A stretch of DNA of 64,000 nt from Methanosarcina barkeri str. Wiesmoor (lineage in GTDB: Archaea > Halobacteriota > Methanosarcinia > Methanosarcinales > Methanosarcinaceae), in the NCBI RefSeq assembly GCF_000969985.1, contig NZ_CP009526.1, forward strand, positions 558,001 to 622,000, in the 5' to 3' direction. Shown piece after piece: positions 1-8,433 of the stretch. The notes beneath the pieces were generated by a model. The model had not been told where the DNA came from. It did not search any database and worked only from the letters and a program-made list of their open reading frames with translations. Position numbers and translations under genes: made by a program. Every line of letters begins with the position of its first letter. Positions within the stretch are counted from its first letter, which is position 1.

Positions 1-2
1 CA

Positions 3-386
3 AAGGCAGTCTGGTCTGGAGAATCAAGCTGGATTGGGGAAGACAGTGAGGGTTATGATGGGAAAAAAGGTTATTCTCCTCTGGCTGGAGGTTATTATGC
101 CTCACGGCTGCCTGTGCTTGAATATCTGACAGAAATCAAAAGGCAAGCCTCGGTCTTCGTACTCCGGGAGATAACTCCGGATTACTGGGCTCCCCTTGGA
201 GTTTGGGTCATCAGGGAAGGCATGAGAAAAGCTCTTCGGAACCCTGCAAAAAAATTCGATTCTCTCGAAGCTGCAGTTTCAGATCTTGCGGGCAGGATAA
301 GCACATCAAAATCCGAATGGATGCAGCAGGCAAAGATGCTTTCAGATTTCCGTTTTCAAACGACTCTGGATTTCTTTTTTACATAA
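3..386 (+). CDS. Nre-family DNA repair protein, C-terminal part
   Basis: The reading frame is open at the left edge, so only the last ~127 residues are present. The conserved core of archaeal Nre proteins is recognisable: a GYYASRLPVLEYL segment, then RQASVFVLREI, YWAPLGVWVIREG and an Arg/Lys-rich stretch. The protein ends in QTTLDFFFT, a PCNA-interacting (PIP) motif of the Q-x-x-L-x-x-F-F type, which is known at the C terminus of NreA/NreB. The family is linked to repair of DNA damage and to binding the sliding clamp. An ATG at 114 lies inside the conserved core and is not the start. Family call from memory of conserved motifs; the N-terminal half is outside the window. Confidence 0.8.
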   Translation, partial: KAVWSGESSWIGEDSEGYDGKKGYSPLAGGYYASRLPVLEYLTEIKRQASVFVLREITPDYWAPLGVWVIREGMRKALRNPAKKFDSLEAAVSDLAGRISTSKSEWMQQAKMLSDFRFQTTLDFFFT

Positions 387-487
387 AAACAGATCGCTGA
401 CTATATTTTAAAACCAAAAATAAGCAGGCAGGAAAACTTTAAAGCCCTTTTTCCGGCTTATTAAGGTTTCCTGGCCTATTTTCACGT

Positions 488-1201
488 TTATTCAAATATT
501 TCGGGCACTATGCGCCGTGCAACTTCTTCGTAAGCTTTAGAAATATCGCCTTTGTCAAATCTAAAGACATCTTTGTCCATTGACTGGCCGGTCTTCTTAT
601 CCCAGAACCGGCAGGTATCGCAGGAAATCTCATCTGCAAGTATGATTTCTCCGTTCCTCCTTCCGAATTCTAGTTTGAAATCCGGAAGTAAAATACCTTT
701 TTTGTCCAGATGGGGCACAAGCAGTTCGTTAATTTTCAGAGCGAGTTCCCTGAGTGTGGCGAGCTCTTCCTGTGTTGCTAACCCAAGTGCAAGAGCAATA
801 TCGTCATTTAGCATGGGATCCCCATACTCATCGTTTTTGAAGTCAAAAACAAGTACAGGGGTCTTGAAAACTGTGCCTTCTTTAATGGGATATCTTTTTG
901 TAATCGAACCTGCGGCAATATTCCTGACAATGACCTCGATTTTTATAATCTCGACTTTCTTCACAAGCATATCGATATCAGAAAGCATTTCGACAAAATG
1001 AGTCTTTATCCCCTCTGCTTCGAGCATCTCAAAAATTTTTTTTGAGATTTGGGCATTATAATACCCTTTCTTTTCCATCTCCCCTTTCTTTTCTCCGTTA
1101 AATGCAGTCAGACTGTTTCGGAATTCGGTAATAAGGGTGTCAGGATCATCCGTCTTATAGATAGTTTTTGCTTTCCCTGAATAGAGCTGTTCTCTTGTCA
1201 T
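488..1201 (-). CDS. purC: SAICAR synthetase (phosphoribosylaminoimidazole-succinocarboxamide synthase)
   Basis: Makes SAICAR from CAIR, aspartate and ATP in de novo purine synthesis; cytoplasmic. The 237-residue protein has the family N terminus [10 protein letters not shown] (ATP-binding Gly/Lys-rich strand), then [13 protein letters not shown], the [17 protein letters not shown] signature near residue 85, and LPDFKLEFG and [15 protein letters not shown] further on. Length fits the family. I choose the ATG at 1201 ([10 protein letters not shown]) because GAGG sits about 9 nt upstream; an in-frame TTG at 1222 gives seven extra residues that lie over the ribosome binding site. Directly upstream lies a tandem copy of the gene's own head (see 1213-1356), whose stop codon abuts this ribosome binding site. 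Confidence 0.95.
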
Positions 1202-1429
1202 GCAATGGTCCTCTAAGGACAATTCTGGATTTCCTTAGATAGAGATCTTAGGAATGATAGTTTTAATATGTTTCGGAATTCGGTAATAAGGGTGTCAGGA
1301 TCATCCGTCTTATAGATAGTTTTTGCTTTCCCTGAATAGAGTTGTTCTCTTGTCATGCAATTGTCCTCTCTAGGGATAATTCTGGATTTCCTTAGATAGA
1401 GAGATCTTAGGAATGATAGTCTTAATATA
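1114..1429. repeat. tandem duplication, about 155-bp unit, two copies
   Basis: 1114-1268 and 1269-1429 are near-identical direct repeats. Each holds the purC leader, ribosome binding site and first ~28 codons. The second copy differs by a few substitutions and small insertions (for example CTCTCTAGGGATAA in place of CTCTAAGGACAA). The sequence shows a direct head-to-tail duplication with no insertion sequence at the junction. Confidence 0.9.
1213..1356 (-). pseudogene. duplicated 5' end of purC: truncated 47-codon copy
   Basis: A second copy of the purC start. Reading from the ATG at 1356, the first 28 or so codons match purC almost exactly ([16 protein letters not shown] and on to TEFRN). 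At the duplication junction the frame runs into copied leader sequence and ends at TAG (1213-1215). The stop lies immediately before the GAGG ribosome binding site of real purC, 12 nt from its ATG. This short frame has its own GAGAGG about 10 nt upstream, so it may be translated as a leader peptide. Most simply it is a tandem duplication by-product; any regulatory effect is inference. Confidence 0.75.
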
Positions 1430-1641
1430 CTAGTTCTGATAATGCAGAAGTTTTGATAATTCCGTGATATTCCAGAAACAAGCTATATGGATTGAATCGT
1501 CTCTAAGACGCGAGTAAACCTACCCGGAGACACGATTTGCGATTTCCAGAATTCACAATCACTTTCTGAAAATGAAACATTTTCCGGAGGCGACAAAGGC
1601 TTTTTCCGAAAATACGCTTGAATTCCCGAAAGAGATAGAGT

Positions 1642-1678
1642 AGATGATAACGTCTTCTGCTAGATAAAGTTATCATCT
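1642..1678. other. inverted repeat in the purC / AAA ATPase divergent spacer
   Basis: AGATGATAAC (1642-1651) and GTTATCATCT (1669-1678) are perfect 10-bp arms around a 17-nt loop. The rest of 1430-1839 holds no gene I can support. The repeat could be an operator or an RNA hairpin; there is no T-run beside it, so a terminator is less likely. Confidence 0.4.
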
Positions 1679-1839
1679 CCAGCCGATCTTTTCTTTTACT
1701 GTCGGCAGCTTCGTAAATTTTATCATTGAAGAAAATCAATTATTAGGTTCAGAAACTTGAACAATAATTTAAGAACTTACCGCATTTGAGTGCCCAACAC
1801 TTGATAGTGGATTAGTCCAAGCACGCAACAGGTAAAAAC

Positions 1840-3120
1840 ATGTCAGGCACTATATTAGATATCGTAGAACTACTGTTAACCGCAGAGATCTATAATCGCT
1901 ATCCAGAACTGGATGTAAATGATCTTCCAAAAAACATTCGAAAAAACTACTGGAATAGCACAGAAAAAACCGTTCCCAAACCCATCACAGCCACGTTTAT
2001 TAGTATTGAAAAACTGTACGGGCTTAAGGACATCGAAAAAATCGTAAGGAACGTCCCCTTCATAAATACTGATAAGTCTCACTTTGAACTTCGTCTGAGC
2101 GCTTTCGAACTTGCTGCGGAATGGTTTGAAAAGCAAGAAGGTTCTCAGAAACGGATTGAAAATAACCCTGTCCTGGCTTATTACTTTGAAAAAATAAGGG
2201 AGGATGAGGCTGCAAACTATTCGCTTGCAAAGGCGAAAATAAGTCCCAAGGAATCCGATAGGGAATGGATAGAGTCCAAGATAGCGGAGATCCGGAAAGA
2301 GGACAAAAGCGAAGATATGCTGAAACTCGCGGTCATTATCGCTCCTGAGGATGTAAAGCAAAAAGTTAGAGACCTTGTGCTCACCGGGGAACAAAAGAAC
2401 GAAGTTGAAAAGATCACGAAGGCCATCGAACACAGGGAATATCTGCGGGAGATCGGTCTGCATGATATCGGAAAACTCCTGTTTGTTGGCCCTCCTGGGA
2501 CCGGAAAGACCTCAGTTGCCCGTGCACTTTCAGAGCGGCTCTCAATCCCGTTTGTTGAGGTCAAACTCTCCATGATAACAGACCAGTATCTTGGTGAGAC
2601 TGCAAAGAATATTGACAGAGTCTTTTTGCTTGCAAAGAAACTGAATCCATGCATCCTTTTCATAGATGAGCTCGATTTCGTAGCAAAAGCAAGAACGTCT
2701 GACGAGAACGCTGCCATCAAGCGAGCAGTAAATACCCTCCTTAAGGCCATAGATGAAATCAGCCTTGTGGATCATGGAGTTCTTCTTATTGCCGCGACCA
2801 ACCACCCCCGCATGCTTGATAGTGCAGCCTGGAGACGCTTTGACGAGATTGTTCATTTCCCTCTCCCTGATCTTGAGATGCGTACAGACATACTGAATAT
2901 CGTAACCCGGCACATCGAAGGGGATTATGACACAGGGAAAATTGCGGAATTGACAGACGGCTATTCAGGCTCGGACCTGCGTGTCGTTATACGGGAAGCT
3001 GTCCTGGGTGCTCTTCTCGAAGAGCGTAAAATACTTACACAGCAGGACCTGCTGGACGCTGTAGACTCTTTCAATGAGAGGGCTGGCCTCAAGTCCGAAG
3101 AGTACGAAAGGAAGAAGTAA
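1840..3120 (+). CDS. AAA family ATPase
   Basis: A 426-residue classical AAA ATPase with one ATPase module and a long N-terminal region. Residues 1-190 resemble no domain I recognise and are rich in charged helices. The module has Walker A GPPGTGKT near residue 217, Walker B CILFIDELD, sensor-1 AATNHP, the Arg-finger region AAWRRFDEI, and a C-terminal helical lid with the sensor-2-type GYSGSDLRVVIREA. It resembles the proteasome-associated/Cdc48/FtsH branch but has no protease or membrane segment. AGGTAA lies a few bases before the ATG. The stop is one base from the start of the metallo-hydrolase gene, so the two are probably one operon. Substrate unknown. Confidence 0.85.
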   Translation: MSGTILDIVELLLTAEIYNRYPELDVNDLPKNIRKNYWNSTEKTVPKPITATFISIEKLYGLKDIEKIVRNVPFINTDKSHFELRLSAFELAAEWFEKQEGSQKRIENNPVLAYYFEKIREDEAANYSLAKAKISPKESDREWIESKIAEIRKEDKSEDMLKLAVIIAPEDVKQKVRDLVLTGEQKNEVEKITKAIEHREYLREIGLHDIGKLLFVGPPGTGKTSVARALSERLSIPFVEVKLSMITDQYLGETAKNIDRVFLLAKKLNPCILFIDELDFVAKARTSDENAAIKRAVNTLLKAIDEISLVDHGVLLIAATNHPRMLDSAAWRRFDEIVHFPLPDLEMRTDILNIVTRHIEGDYDTGKIAELTDGYSGSDLRVVIREAVLGALLEERKILTQQDLLDAVDSFNERAGLKSEEYERKK

Positions 3121-3121
3121 G

Positions 3122-3862
3122 ATGAGGCTAACGCTGCTTGGGACCGGCGATGCTGTCGGAACTCCTAAAATTGGATGTAATTGCCCTGCCTGCGAGGATG
3201 CCCGAAAAGGTGGAAAGAGTCAGCGTCTTCGTTTTTCTATCCTTGTAGAGTCCGATAAGGGCAAGATCCTCATTGACACCAGCCCTGATCTAAGGCAACA
3301 ATTTCTCAAACAAAACCTGTCCTGTGTAGATGGGGTAATCTGGACGCACGGACATTATGACCATTACTCCGGATTTGGAGAGTTCTACAGAGTTCAAAAT
3401 AAGGTTGATGTTTATGGAGTTCAGGAAAACATTGAATACATAAACCAGTACGTTTACTTCCTGAAACCCAGGTACCATTATGTGAAACTCTATGAACCCT
3501 TCGACCTAATCGGGCTGCAATTCACTCTTTTTAAAGTCAACCATCCTCCTGTAGAGGTTCCTACAGGGGTTATAATCCGTGAAGGTGATAAAAAAGTAGT
3601 GATTACAGGAGATACAAACTCAGAAATTCCCGAAGCCAGCCTGGAGCTTATGGAAAATCCGGATCTTCTTATTGCCGACGCTATAGTGCCGCCCAATATC
3701 CATATCAAAAAACACATGAACTCAGAGGAGGCCATGGCACTTGCAGAGCAGCTCAATGCAAAAAAAATAGCTTTGATCCATCTCAGTCATTTGTTTCGTC
3801 CTCACCATATCGAATCTTTATTTTTACCTCTTGGATACGATGGGCAGGTTTTTGAGTTTTAA
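3122..3862 (+). CDS. PhnP-like metallo-beta-lactamase-fold hydrolase
   Basis: A 246-residue metallo-beta-lactamase-fold protein. It starts MRLTLLGTGDAVGTP and has the CNCPACEDAR knuckle typical of PhnP-type phosphodiesterases (an extra zinc site). The metal motif is THGHYDHYSG near residue 80, followed by GDTNSE and a late histidine at LIHLSHLF. The family hydrolyses cyclic phosphodiesters; PhnP itself acts on 5-phosphoribosyl 1,2-cyclic phosphate. I start at the ATG at 3122, behind GGAAG and one base after the AAA ATPase stop, not at the in-frame codon 48 nt upstream inside that gene. No other phn genes lie near, so phosphonate use is not implied. A nucleic-acid or nucleotide substrate is equally possible. 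Confidence 0.85.
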   Translation: MRLTLLGTGDAVGTPKIGCNCPACEDARKGGKSQRLRFSILVESDKGKILIDTSPDLRQQFLKQNLSCVDGVIWTHGHYDHYSGFGEFYRVQNKVDVYGVQENIEYINQYVYFLKPRYHYVKLYEPFDLIGLQFTLFKVNHPPVEVPTGVIIREGDKKVVITGDTNSEIPEASLELMENPDLLIADAIVPPNIHIKKHMNSEEAMALAEQLNAKKIALIHLSHLFRPHHIESLFLPLGYDGQVFEF

Positions 3863-3973
3863 AAACTTTTAAAATGTTGTGATTATAACTTTATATTTTT
3901 TCTAAAACTCCTGTTTAAATTGATCGAGGATTTTTGTTTAACACGATCTTTCTTTTTATTACCTTTATGTTAG

Positions 3974-3986
3974 CTCTATATATTCT
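3974..3986 (+). promoter_or_regulatory. TATA-box-like element of the photolyase gene
   Basis: CTCTATATATTC lies about 25 bp before the photolyase ATG. Archaeal transcription usually starts about 25 bp after the TATA box. There is no Shine-Dalgarno sequence in front of the ATG, so the mRNA is probably leaderless or nearly so. Confidence 0.4.
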
Positions 3987-4004
3987 GGATCCCAAAAACC
4001 ATTA

Positions 4005-5393
4005 ATGAACCCTAAACGCATTCGGACTATTCTATCCGGGAAACCAGGCAAAGGACCGGTTGCTTACTGGATGAGCCGTGACCAGAGGGTTGAGGACAAC
4101 TGGGCTCTTCTTTTTGCCCGAAAAATAGCGTTGGAAGCCGATGTGCCTGTTTTTGTGGTCTTTTGTCTTGTAGATAAATTTCTGGGAGCTATAAGAAGAC
4201 AATATGAGTTTATGCTCAAGGGGTTGCAGGAAGTTGAAGCTACCCTTGCAAGGAAAAAAATTCCATTCTTTTTCCTTCAAGGAGACCCTGAAGAAAAAAT
4301 TCCAGATTTTATTGAGAAATATGGGATTGGAACTCTTATTACTGATTTTAGTCCACTTAGGATTAAGAGGACATGGACAGAAAAAGTCGCATCAAGCATT
4401 AAGGTGCCCTTCTTTGAGGTGGATGCCCACAACGTCGTTCCTTGCTGGGAAGCTTCTAAAAAGCAGGAATATGCTGCCCATACTTTCCGTCCTAAACTCT
4501 TAAGGCTTCTTCCTGAATTTCTTACGGAGTATCCTGAGCTTGAAACAAATCTCGAATTTCCTGAAATCGCCGTGAGATCCGGAAAAGCGGAAAGGTTTTC
4601 AGAAGTTCAAAAAAGCGGAATTGGAACTCGTCTTCCAGGGGAGTTTCTTGAAAAAAAAGCCGGTTTTTTACCTGATCTTGCGCTTTTCGAAGCTGGAGAA
4701 ACTGCTGCACGAAAAGTTATGGATGAATTTCTCACTAATAAGCTTGACTCTTACTCCTCCCTGCGAAATGACCCAACTAAAGATGCCTTATCCAATCTCT
4801 CTCCTTATCTGCACTTTGGGCAGATCTCGGCTCAAAGGGTAGCTCTCAAAGTAGAAAAAGCAAAAGCTGACCTGGAATCAAAAAGAGTATTTCTCGATGA
4901 ACTCCTTGTGCGTAAGGAGCTTGCCGATAATTTCTGCTATTATAATCCTTTTTATGATAGTTTTGATGGCTTTCCTGACTGGGCAAAGAAAACCCTTAAC
5001 TCTCACAGGCGTGATCAAAGAAGTCATATCTTTACACTGGAAGAACTGGAAACAGGAAGGACATATGACCCCCTCTGGAACGCCAGCCAGATAGAACTAA
5101 TCAGAAAAGGGAAAATGCACAGTTATATGCGGATGTACTGGGCAAAGAAGATTCTCGAATGGAGTGAATCGCCCGAAAAAGCCCTCGAGACTGCAATCTA
5201 CCTGAATGATAAATACGAACTGGATGGACGAGACCCGAATGGATATGCTGGAATCGCCTGGAGTATTGGAGGAGTTCATGACCGTGCCTGGCAGGAAAGG
5301 GAAATTTTTGGAAAAATAAGATACATGAGTTACGAGGGCAGTAAAAGAAAGTTCGACGTTAAATCATATATTGATAAATATTCGGCTCTGTAG
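4005..5393 (+). CDS. phr: class II CPD photolyase
   Basis: Uses blue/near-UV light and FAD to split cyclobutane pyrimidine dimers. The 462-residue protein matches, from memory, the structurally studied Methanosarcina mazei class II photolyase nearly end to end: [19 protein letters not shown] at the N terminus, [27 protein letters not shown], the FAD-domain NFCYYNP and [20 protein letters not shown], and a C-terminal [20 protein letters not shown]. The Trp residues in [10 protein letters not shown] lie in the electron-transfer region of this class. The gene is monocistronic with convincing TATA spacing. Another UV-damage enzyme is encoded at 8093, and a repair protein at the left edge. Confidence 0.95.
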   Translation: MNPKRIRTILSGKPGKGPVAYWMSRDQRVEDNWALLFARKIALEADVPVFVVFCLVDKFLGAIRRQYEFMLKGLQEVEATLARKKIPFFFLQGDPEEKIPDFIEKYGIGTLITDFSPLRIKRTWTEKVASSIKVPFFEVDAHNVVPCWEASKKQEYAAHTFRPKLLRLLPEFLTEYPELETNLEFPEIAVRSGKAERFSEVQKSGIGTRLPGEFLEKKAGFLPDLALFEAGETAARKVMDEFLTNKLDSYSSLRNDPTKDALSNLSPYLHFGQISAQRVALKVEKAKADLESKRVFLDELLVRKELADNFCYYNPFYDSFDGFPDWAKKTLNSHRRDQRSHIFTLEELETGRTYDPLWNASQIELIRKGKMHSYMRMYWAKKILEWSESPEKALETAIYLNDKYELDGRDPNGYAGIAWSIGGVHDRAWQEREIFGKIRYMSYEGSKRKFDVKSYIDKYSAL

Positions 5394-5477
5394 AAATCTT
5401 CAATTTTATCCAAAAATTTATACAACTTTTTTGTTTATTTTGTATGTTAAGATTTTAACTCTTATCGATAGGTATCC

Positions 5478-5493
5478 AGGCTTATTGAAGCCT
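5478..5493 (+). terminator. hairpin downstream of the photolyase gene
   Basis: AGGCTT-ATTG-AAGCCT is a perfect 6-bp stem with a tetraloop, about 85 nt after the photolyase stop. The following TATATTTGCATTTTT is T-rich. It may mark the end of the transcript. The rest of 5394-5689 is AT-rich with no gene seen. Confidence 0.35.
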
Positions 5494-5689
5494 ATATTTG
5501 CATTTTTCCCAGATGGTTGAAGTGGTTTGCCTGCTTCCAGAAGCCGAGCTTAAAATGAATATATTTCTTTAGATAGACTGACCTTCAAACCTACCAATCA
5601 GCAGGTAAACATAATTCGCATTAAAGCATTAAGTTAATATTTATCTTAATGTTTTTATTTTATCATAGGAATTTATAAGGTGTACAGGC

Positions 5690-6016
5690 ATGAATCAGCA
5701 TTACTTTTCTTTAGATAATTATTATAAGTATTTCATAGGTCTTGACGGCATTATACTTACTTTCTTGATAATTAAAAGTTATCCAGCCGTTGTTAATTTA
5801 GCAACAAAAGATAGCTTTTTTATTTTGGTAGTAGGAGCATTTTGTGTGTTAGTTGATAATTGGAATCGAAAATCAATAAAGTACAGGTTATACGTTGAAC
5901 TATATGAAAATGAATCTCAAGCTATTTCTGACTATAGGGCTGGTAAAGTATTTATAAATTTAATTTTTTATGTAATCTCTATATATTTAATATCTGGTCT
6001 ATTTGGTGCGCTCTGA
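5690..6016 (+). CDS. small three-helix membrane protein, unknown function
   Basis: A 108-residue protein I do not recognise. Three hydrophobic stretches are visible: IILTFLIIKSYPAVV near residue 25, FFILVVGAFCVLV near 45-55, and FINLIFYVISIYLISGLFG at the C terminus. AGGTG sits 7 nt before the ATG, which supports translation. Codon use is more AT-rich than in the flanking housekeeping genes, so it may be a recent or fast-evolving gene. It stands alone between the photolyase and the DUF378 gene. Confidence 0.6.
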   Translation: MNQHYFSLDNYYKYFIGLDGIILTFLIIKSYPAVVNLATKDSFFILVVGAFCVLVDNWNRKSIKYRLYVELYENESQAISDYRAGKVFINLIFYVISIYLISGLFGAL

Positions 6017-6242
6017 TACTCGCCAGTGGGACTTTCATGAGGGAATTGATTCTTTAATCTGGGCTGTAGGACAAAGCTTTAATGAAATTAAATTCCTTCT
6101 TTTCTATCTTTTTTCTCTAAGAAACTCTAATTTTTATATTAGTCACATATAAATACAAGTAGATCCGATTTTAATACAGGGATTTTTATATTTCTCCCGA
6201 CTATAAAACGTAGATAACTAACGCAAAAAGGGAGTGGTATCT

Positions 6243-6476
6243 ATGGCAGTAAGAAATCCAGTAGACTTACTCGCACTTATACTTGTTATAGTGGGTGGAT
6301 TAAATTGGGGGCTTGTAGGGCTCTTCGACTTTAACCTTGTAGATTACATCTTCGGGGTAGGAAGTACACTTTCGAGAATTGTGTACATAATTGTTGGGCT
6401 TGCAGCGCTTTATACGATTTATTTCGCCACAAGAGCTGATACGTATCAGGCTCGTGAGGCCCCGGTACATCACTAA
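6243..6476 (+). CDS. DUF378 small membrane protein
   Basis: A 77-residue protein with the DUF378 pattern: PVDLLALILVIVGGLNWGLVG, FNLVDYIFG and a second helix IVYIIVGLAALY. Two membrane segments. Function unknown; members are widespread in bacteria and archaea. I start at the ATG at 6243 behind GGGAGTGG; an in-frame GTG at 6234 overlaps that ribosome binding site. A TATA-like stretch (TTTTTATATTTC) lies upstream. The array at 6515 begins 38 bp after the stop. Confidence 0.85.
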   Translation: MAVRNPVDLLALILVIVGGLNWGLVGLFDFNLVDYIFGVGSTLSRIVYIIVGLAALYTIYFATRADTYQAREAPVHH

Positions 6477-6514
6477 GTAATAAAAGATTGGAAAAGGCTC
6501 CTTTCCGGTGTAAT

Positions 6515-6668
6515 ACTGTGAAAGAGGCACTGTGAAAGAGACACTGTGAAAGAGGCACTGTGAAAGAGACACTGTGAAAGAGACACTGTGAAAGAGACAC
6601 TGTGAAAGAGACACTGTGAAAGAGATACTGTGAAAGAGATACTGTGAAAGAGATACTGTGAAAGAGAC
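6515..6668. repeat. minisatellite, 14-bp unit x 11
   Basis: Eleven head-to-tail copies of ACTGTGAAAGAGAC, with GGC or GAT variants in the last three bases. 14 is not a multiple of three, so the long minus-strand frames over it are by-products of periodicity. It lies between the DUF378 gene and the convergent gene at 6867. Confidence 0.95.
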
Positions 6669-6866
6669 ATTTACCAGCTATATTTTTTCAGAAGGCTGGA
6701 TATGAAATTAAGATAAGGGGCTATTTTTGTTCCTTTCAGAAATTTTATTCTTATTTTTTATCTTCATTTTTAATTGATTTTAAGAGTAAAGTGGCTTTTG
6801 GGATAGGCTCATTAAATATTTATTATTTTTTGTCTTTAAACTTATTAAATATTTATTTTTTTGTTT

Positions 6867-7955
6867 TTAAACTTTTCTTTTACGCTTCCAGGGCAACAAT
6901 GCAGCTTCAAATGCCAGAATAGGTCCTATGAACCACCCTGCCCAGAATAAAAGCCCGGCTATCCCCAGTCCAGAGAAGTAAATCCGTTTTCTTGTGGACC
7001 CAGTGCCATAACTTTCATCTTTGAGGCTTAAGGATATTGCAACAACCCCAAGTCCTAAACTGACAACAATTAAAGTTAAAGTAATAAAAACTTCTGAGGA
7101 AAATGAACTTTTACTCAGTGAGATCAGCATCTGGAATATATATGACATTCCTGTACCAAGAAAGAAGAGGCCTGCAAGTATTCCTGAGATGTGTGCAGGA
7201 CTTAACCCAGCTACAGTTTCCCTTTTTAAGAAAATTGCTAGAAGCCCGGCTGCAAGAGTTAGCACAAGCGGAGTAAAGATCAAAAACAGTCCCTGGCCTT
7301 CCCAACGGTAAATCTTTATCTGGCTCAGGGGTATGGATATCCATTCCTTCAAAGTAAAAGTTTCTTTGTATCCCAGAATTAACCCATAATTTCCTTCTCT
7401 TGAGATTTCTCTTTCCTGCAGACCTTTTTCATCTATTGTGTCTTCTCCTCTTCTCGAACCTGCTTCCTGTATTGCACCTACTGCAACGTAATATGTTCCA
7501 CTTTCCGGAGCTTTGATATCGAGCTTAACAAGCGAGTAAAAGGCACTTGGGGTAAACCCTTCGTATACAGGGCTCTCGGGCAGGCTGTAGGAAAGCACTT
7601 TTGCCCCATACCCTTCGGTCACTTCCAATTTCTCGGGTACTTTTCCTTTGTCCGCAAGTCCCGGCCCGATAAGAATCAGGTTCGGGGTAAAACCCTTATT
7701 TCCATCTTCAACGGGAATAGTGAGTCCGAGTACAATTCTTTCTCCTTTTTCTACATTAAAACTGTAATACCGAAGATCTCTGGAAGCAATCTCTCCGTAA
7801 AGCACCCTTGATTTCGAAGGGTCTTCGATCCGGATTGCTGTTTCAGGACTTTTTCCTCCCCCTCCGAATACCGGCACGTGGGCAAGCGCAGGAGCGGATA
7901 AGTATATAACAACCAGCAGAAAAATTCCAGAAAACCAGAGTATTCCCCGTCTCAT
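6867..7955 (-). CDS. exported membrane-anchored protein, unknown function
   Basis: 362 residues. There is an N-terminal signal peptide (MRRGILWFSGIFLLVVIYLSAPALA), then an extracellular beta-rich region of about 190 residues, then about four membrane helices from residue 225 to the end (LFLIFTPLVLTLAAGLLAIF; SGILAGLFFLGTGMSYIF; VFITLTLIVVSLGLGVVAI; FSGLGIAGLLFWAGWFIGP) and a basic tail KRKRKV. Phrases such as RYYSFNVEKGERIVLGL and APESGTYYVAVGA resemble pre-peptidase C-terminal/jelly-roll modules of surface proteins. I do not recognise a named family. The ribosome binding site is weak. Transcribed towards the minisatellite. Confidence 0.7.
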   Translation of the reverse strand: MRRGILWFSGIFLLVVIYLSAPALAHVPVFGGGGKSPETAIRIEDPSKSRVLYGEIASRDLRYYSFNVEKGERIVLGLTIPVEDGNKGFTPNLILIGPGLADKGKVPEKLEVTEGYGAKVLSYSLPESPVYEGFTPSAFYSLVKLDIKAPESGTYYVAVGAIQEAGSRRGEDTIDEKGLQEREISREGNYGLILGYKETFTLKEWISIPLSQIKIYRWEGQGLFLIFTPLVLTLAAGLLAIFLKRETVAGLSPAHISGILAGLFFLGTGMSYIFQMLISLSKSSFSSEVFITLTLIVVSLGLGVVAISLSLKDESYGTGSTRKRIYFSGLGIAGLLFWAGWFIGPILAFEAALLPWKRKRKV

Positions 7956-8092
7956 GGAATATGTTTTCTCAAATAGTATGTAAATATGTATAAGAATAAA
8001 GAATCAGACACAGAACATAGGTCTTAATTTTCGTGTTCAAACTCTTCTCCCTTCCCGAAAACCCTTTCATAGATGTCCTAGGAATTCATCTT

Positions 8093-8422
8093 ATGAGAAT
8101 CTGGGACATACCTCCTGAGAAGATGTGCAGGCAGCATCTTCTAGGGGAACACCGTGAGTTACATGCCCTATGGTCTATAATTACCAATAACAAGAAAGCC
8201 TATGCTCACCATCCAGAAACCATGCGCTGGAGGGGAAAGCTCAAAGCTCTCTACCTGAGGCATGAAGCTCTGGTTGAGGAAATGACAAGGCGAGGTTACA
8301 AACACCACACTCCTCTTGACCCTGCCCTTGCGACAGGAAAAGCTGTTCAGGACGAGTTTGTGGATTCTTATGAAGAACAGGTCCAGCTCCTTAAAGAAAG
8401 AGGGTGCGACTGCAAGGTTTGA
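8093..8422 (+). CDS. pyrimidine-dimer DNA glycosylase / endonuclease V family (T4 DenV-like)
   Basis: 109 residues starting MRIWDIPPEKMCRQHLLGEHREL. This aligns with the start of phage T4 endonuclease V, in which the N-terminal amine and Glu23 are catalytic; the equivalent Glu here is E22 in EHREL. Later motifs YAHHPETMRWRGK and RGYKHHTPLD also fit the Pyr_excise family. Expected role: incision at cyclobutane dimers by glycosylase/AP-lyase action. I prefer the ATG at 8093 (AGGAA upstream), because chemistry in this family needs a free N terminus just before the first strand; an in-frame GTG at 8033 would add 20 residues. With the photolyase it gives two independent ways to deal with UV dimers. 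Confidence 0.85.
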   Translation: MRIWDIPPEKMCRQHLLGEHRELHALWSIITNNKKAYAHHPETMRWRGKLKALYLRHEALVEEMTRRGYKHHTPLDPALATGKAVQDEFVDSYEEQVQLLKERGCDCKV

Positions 8423-8433
8423 ATTAGAATCTT

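Noticed and set aside
1503..1739. 78-codon frame on the minus strand
   Set aside because: Low similarity to any family, basic low-complexity sequence, no ribosome binding site, overlies an inverted repeat.
6300..6670. Three minus-strand frames with MSLSQCLFH repeats
   Set aside because: Produced by the 14-bp array; all three frames repeat the same motif, as expected from a unit not divisible by three.
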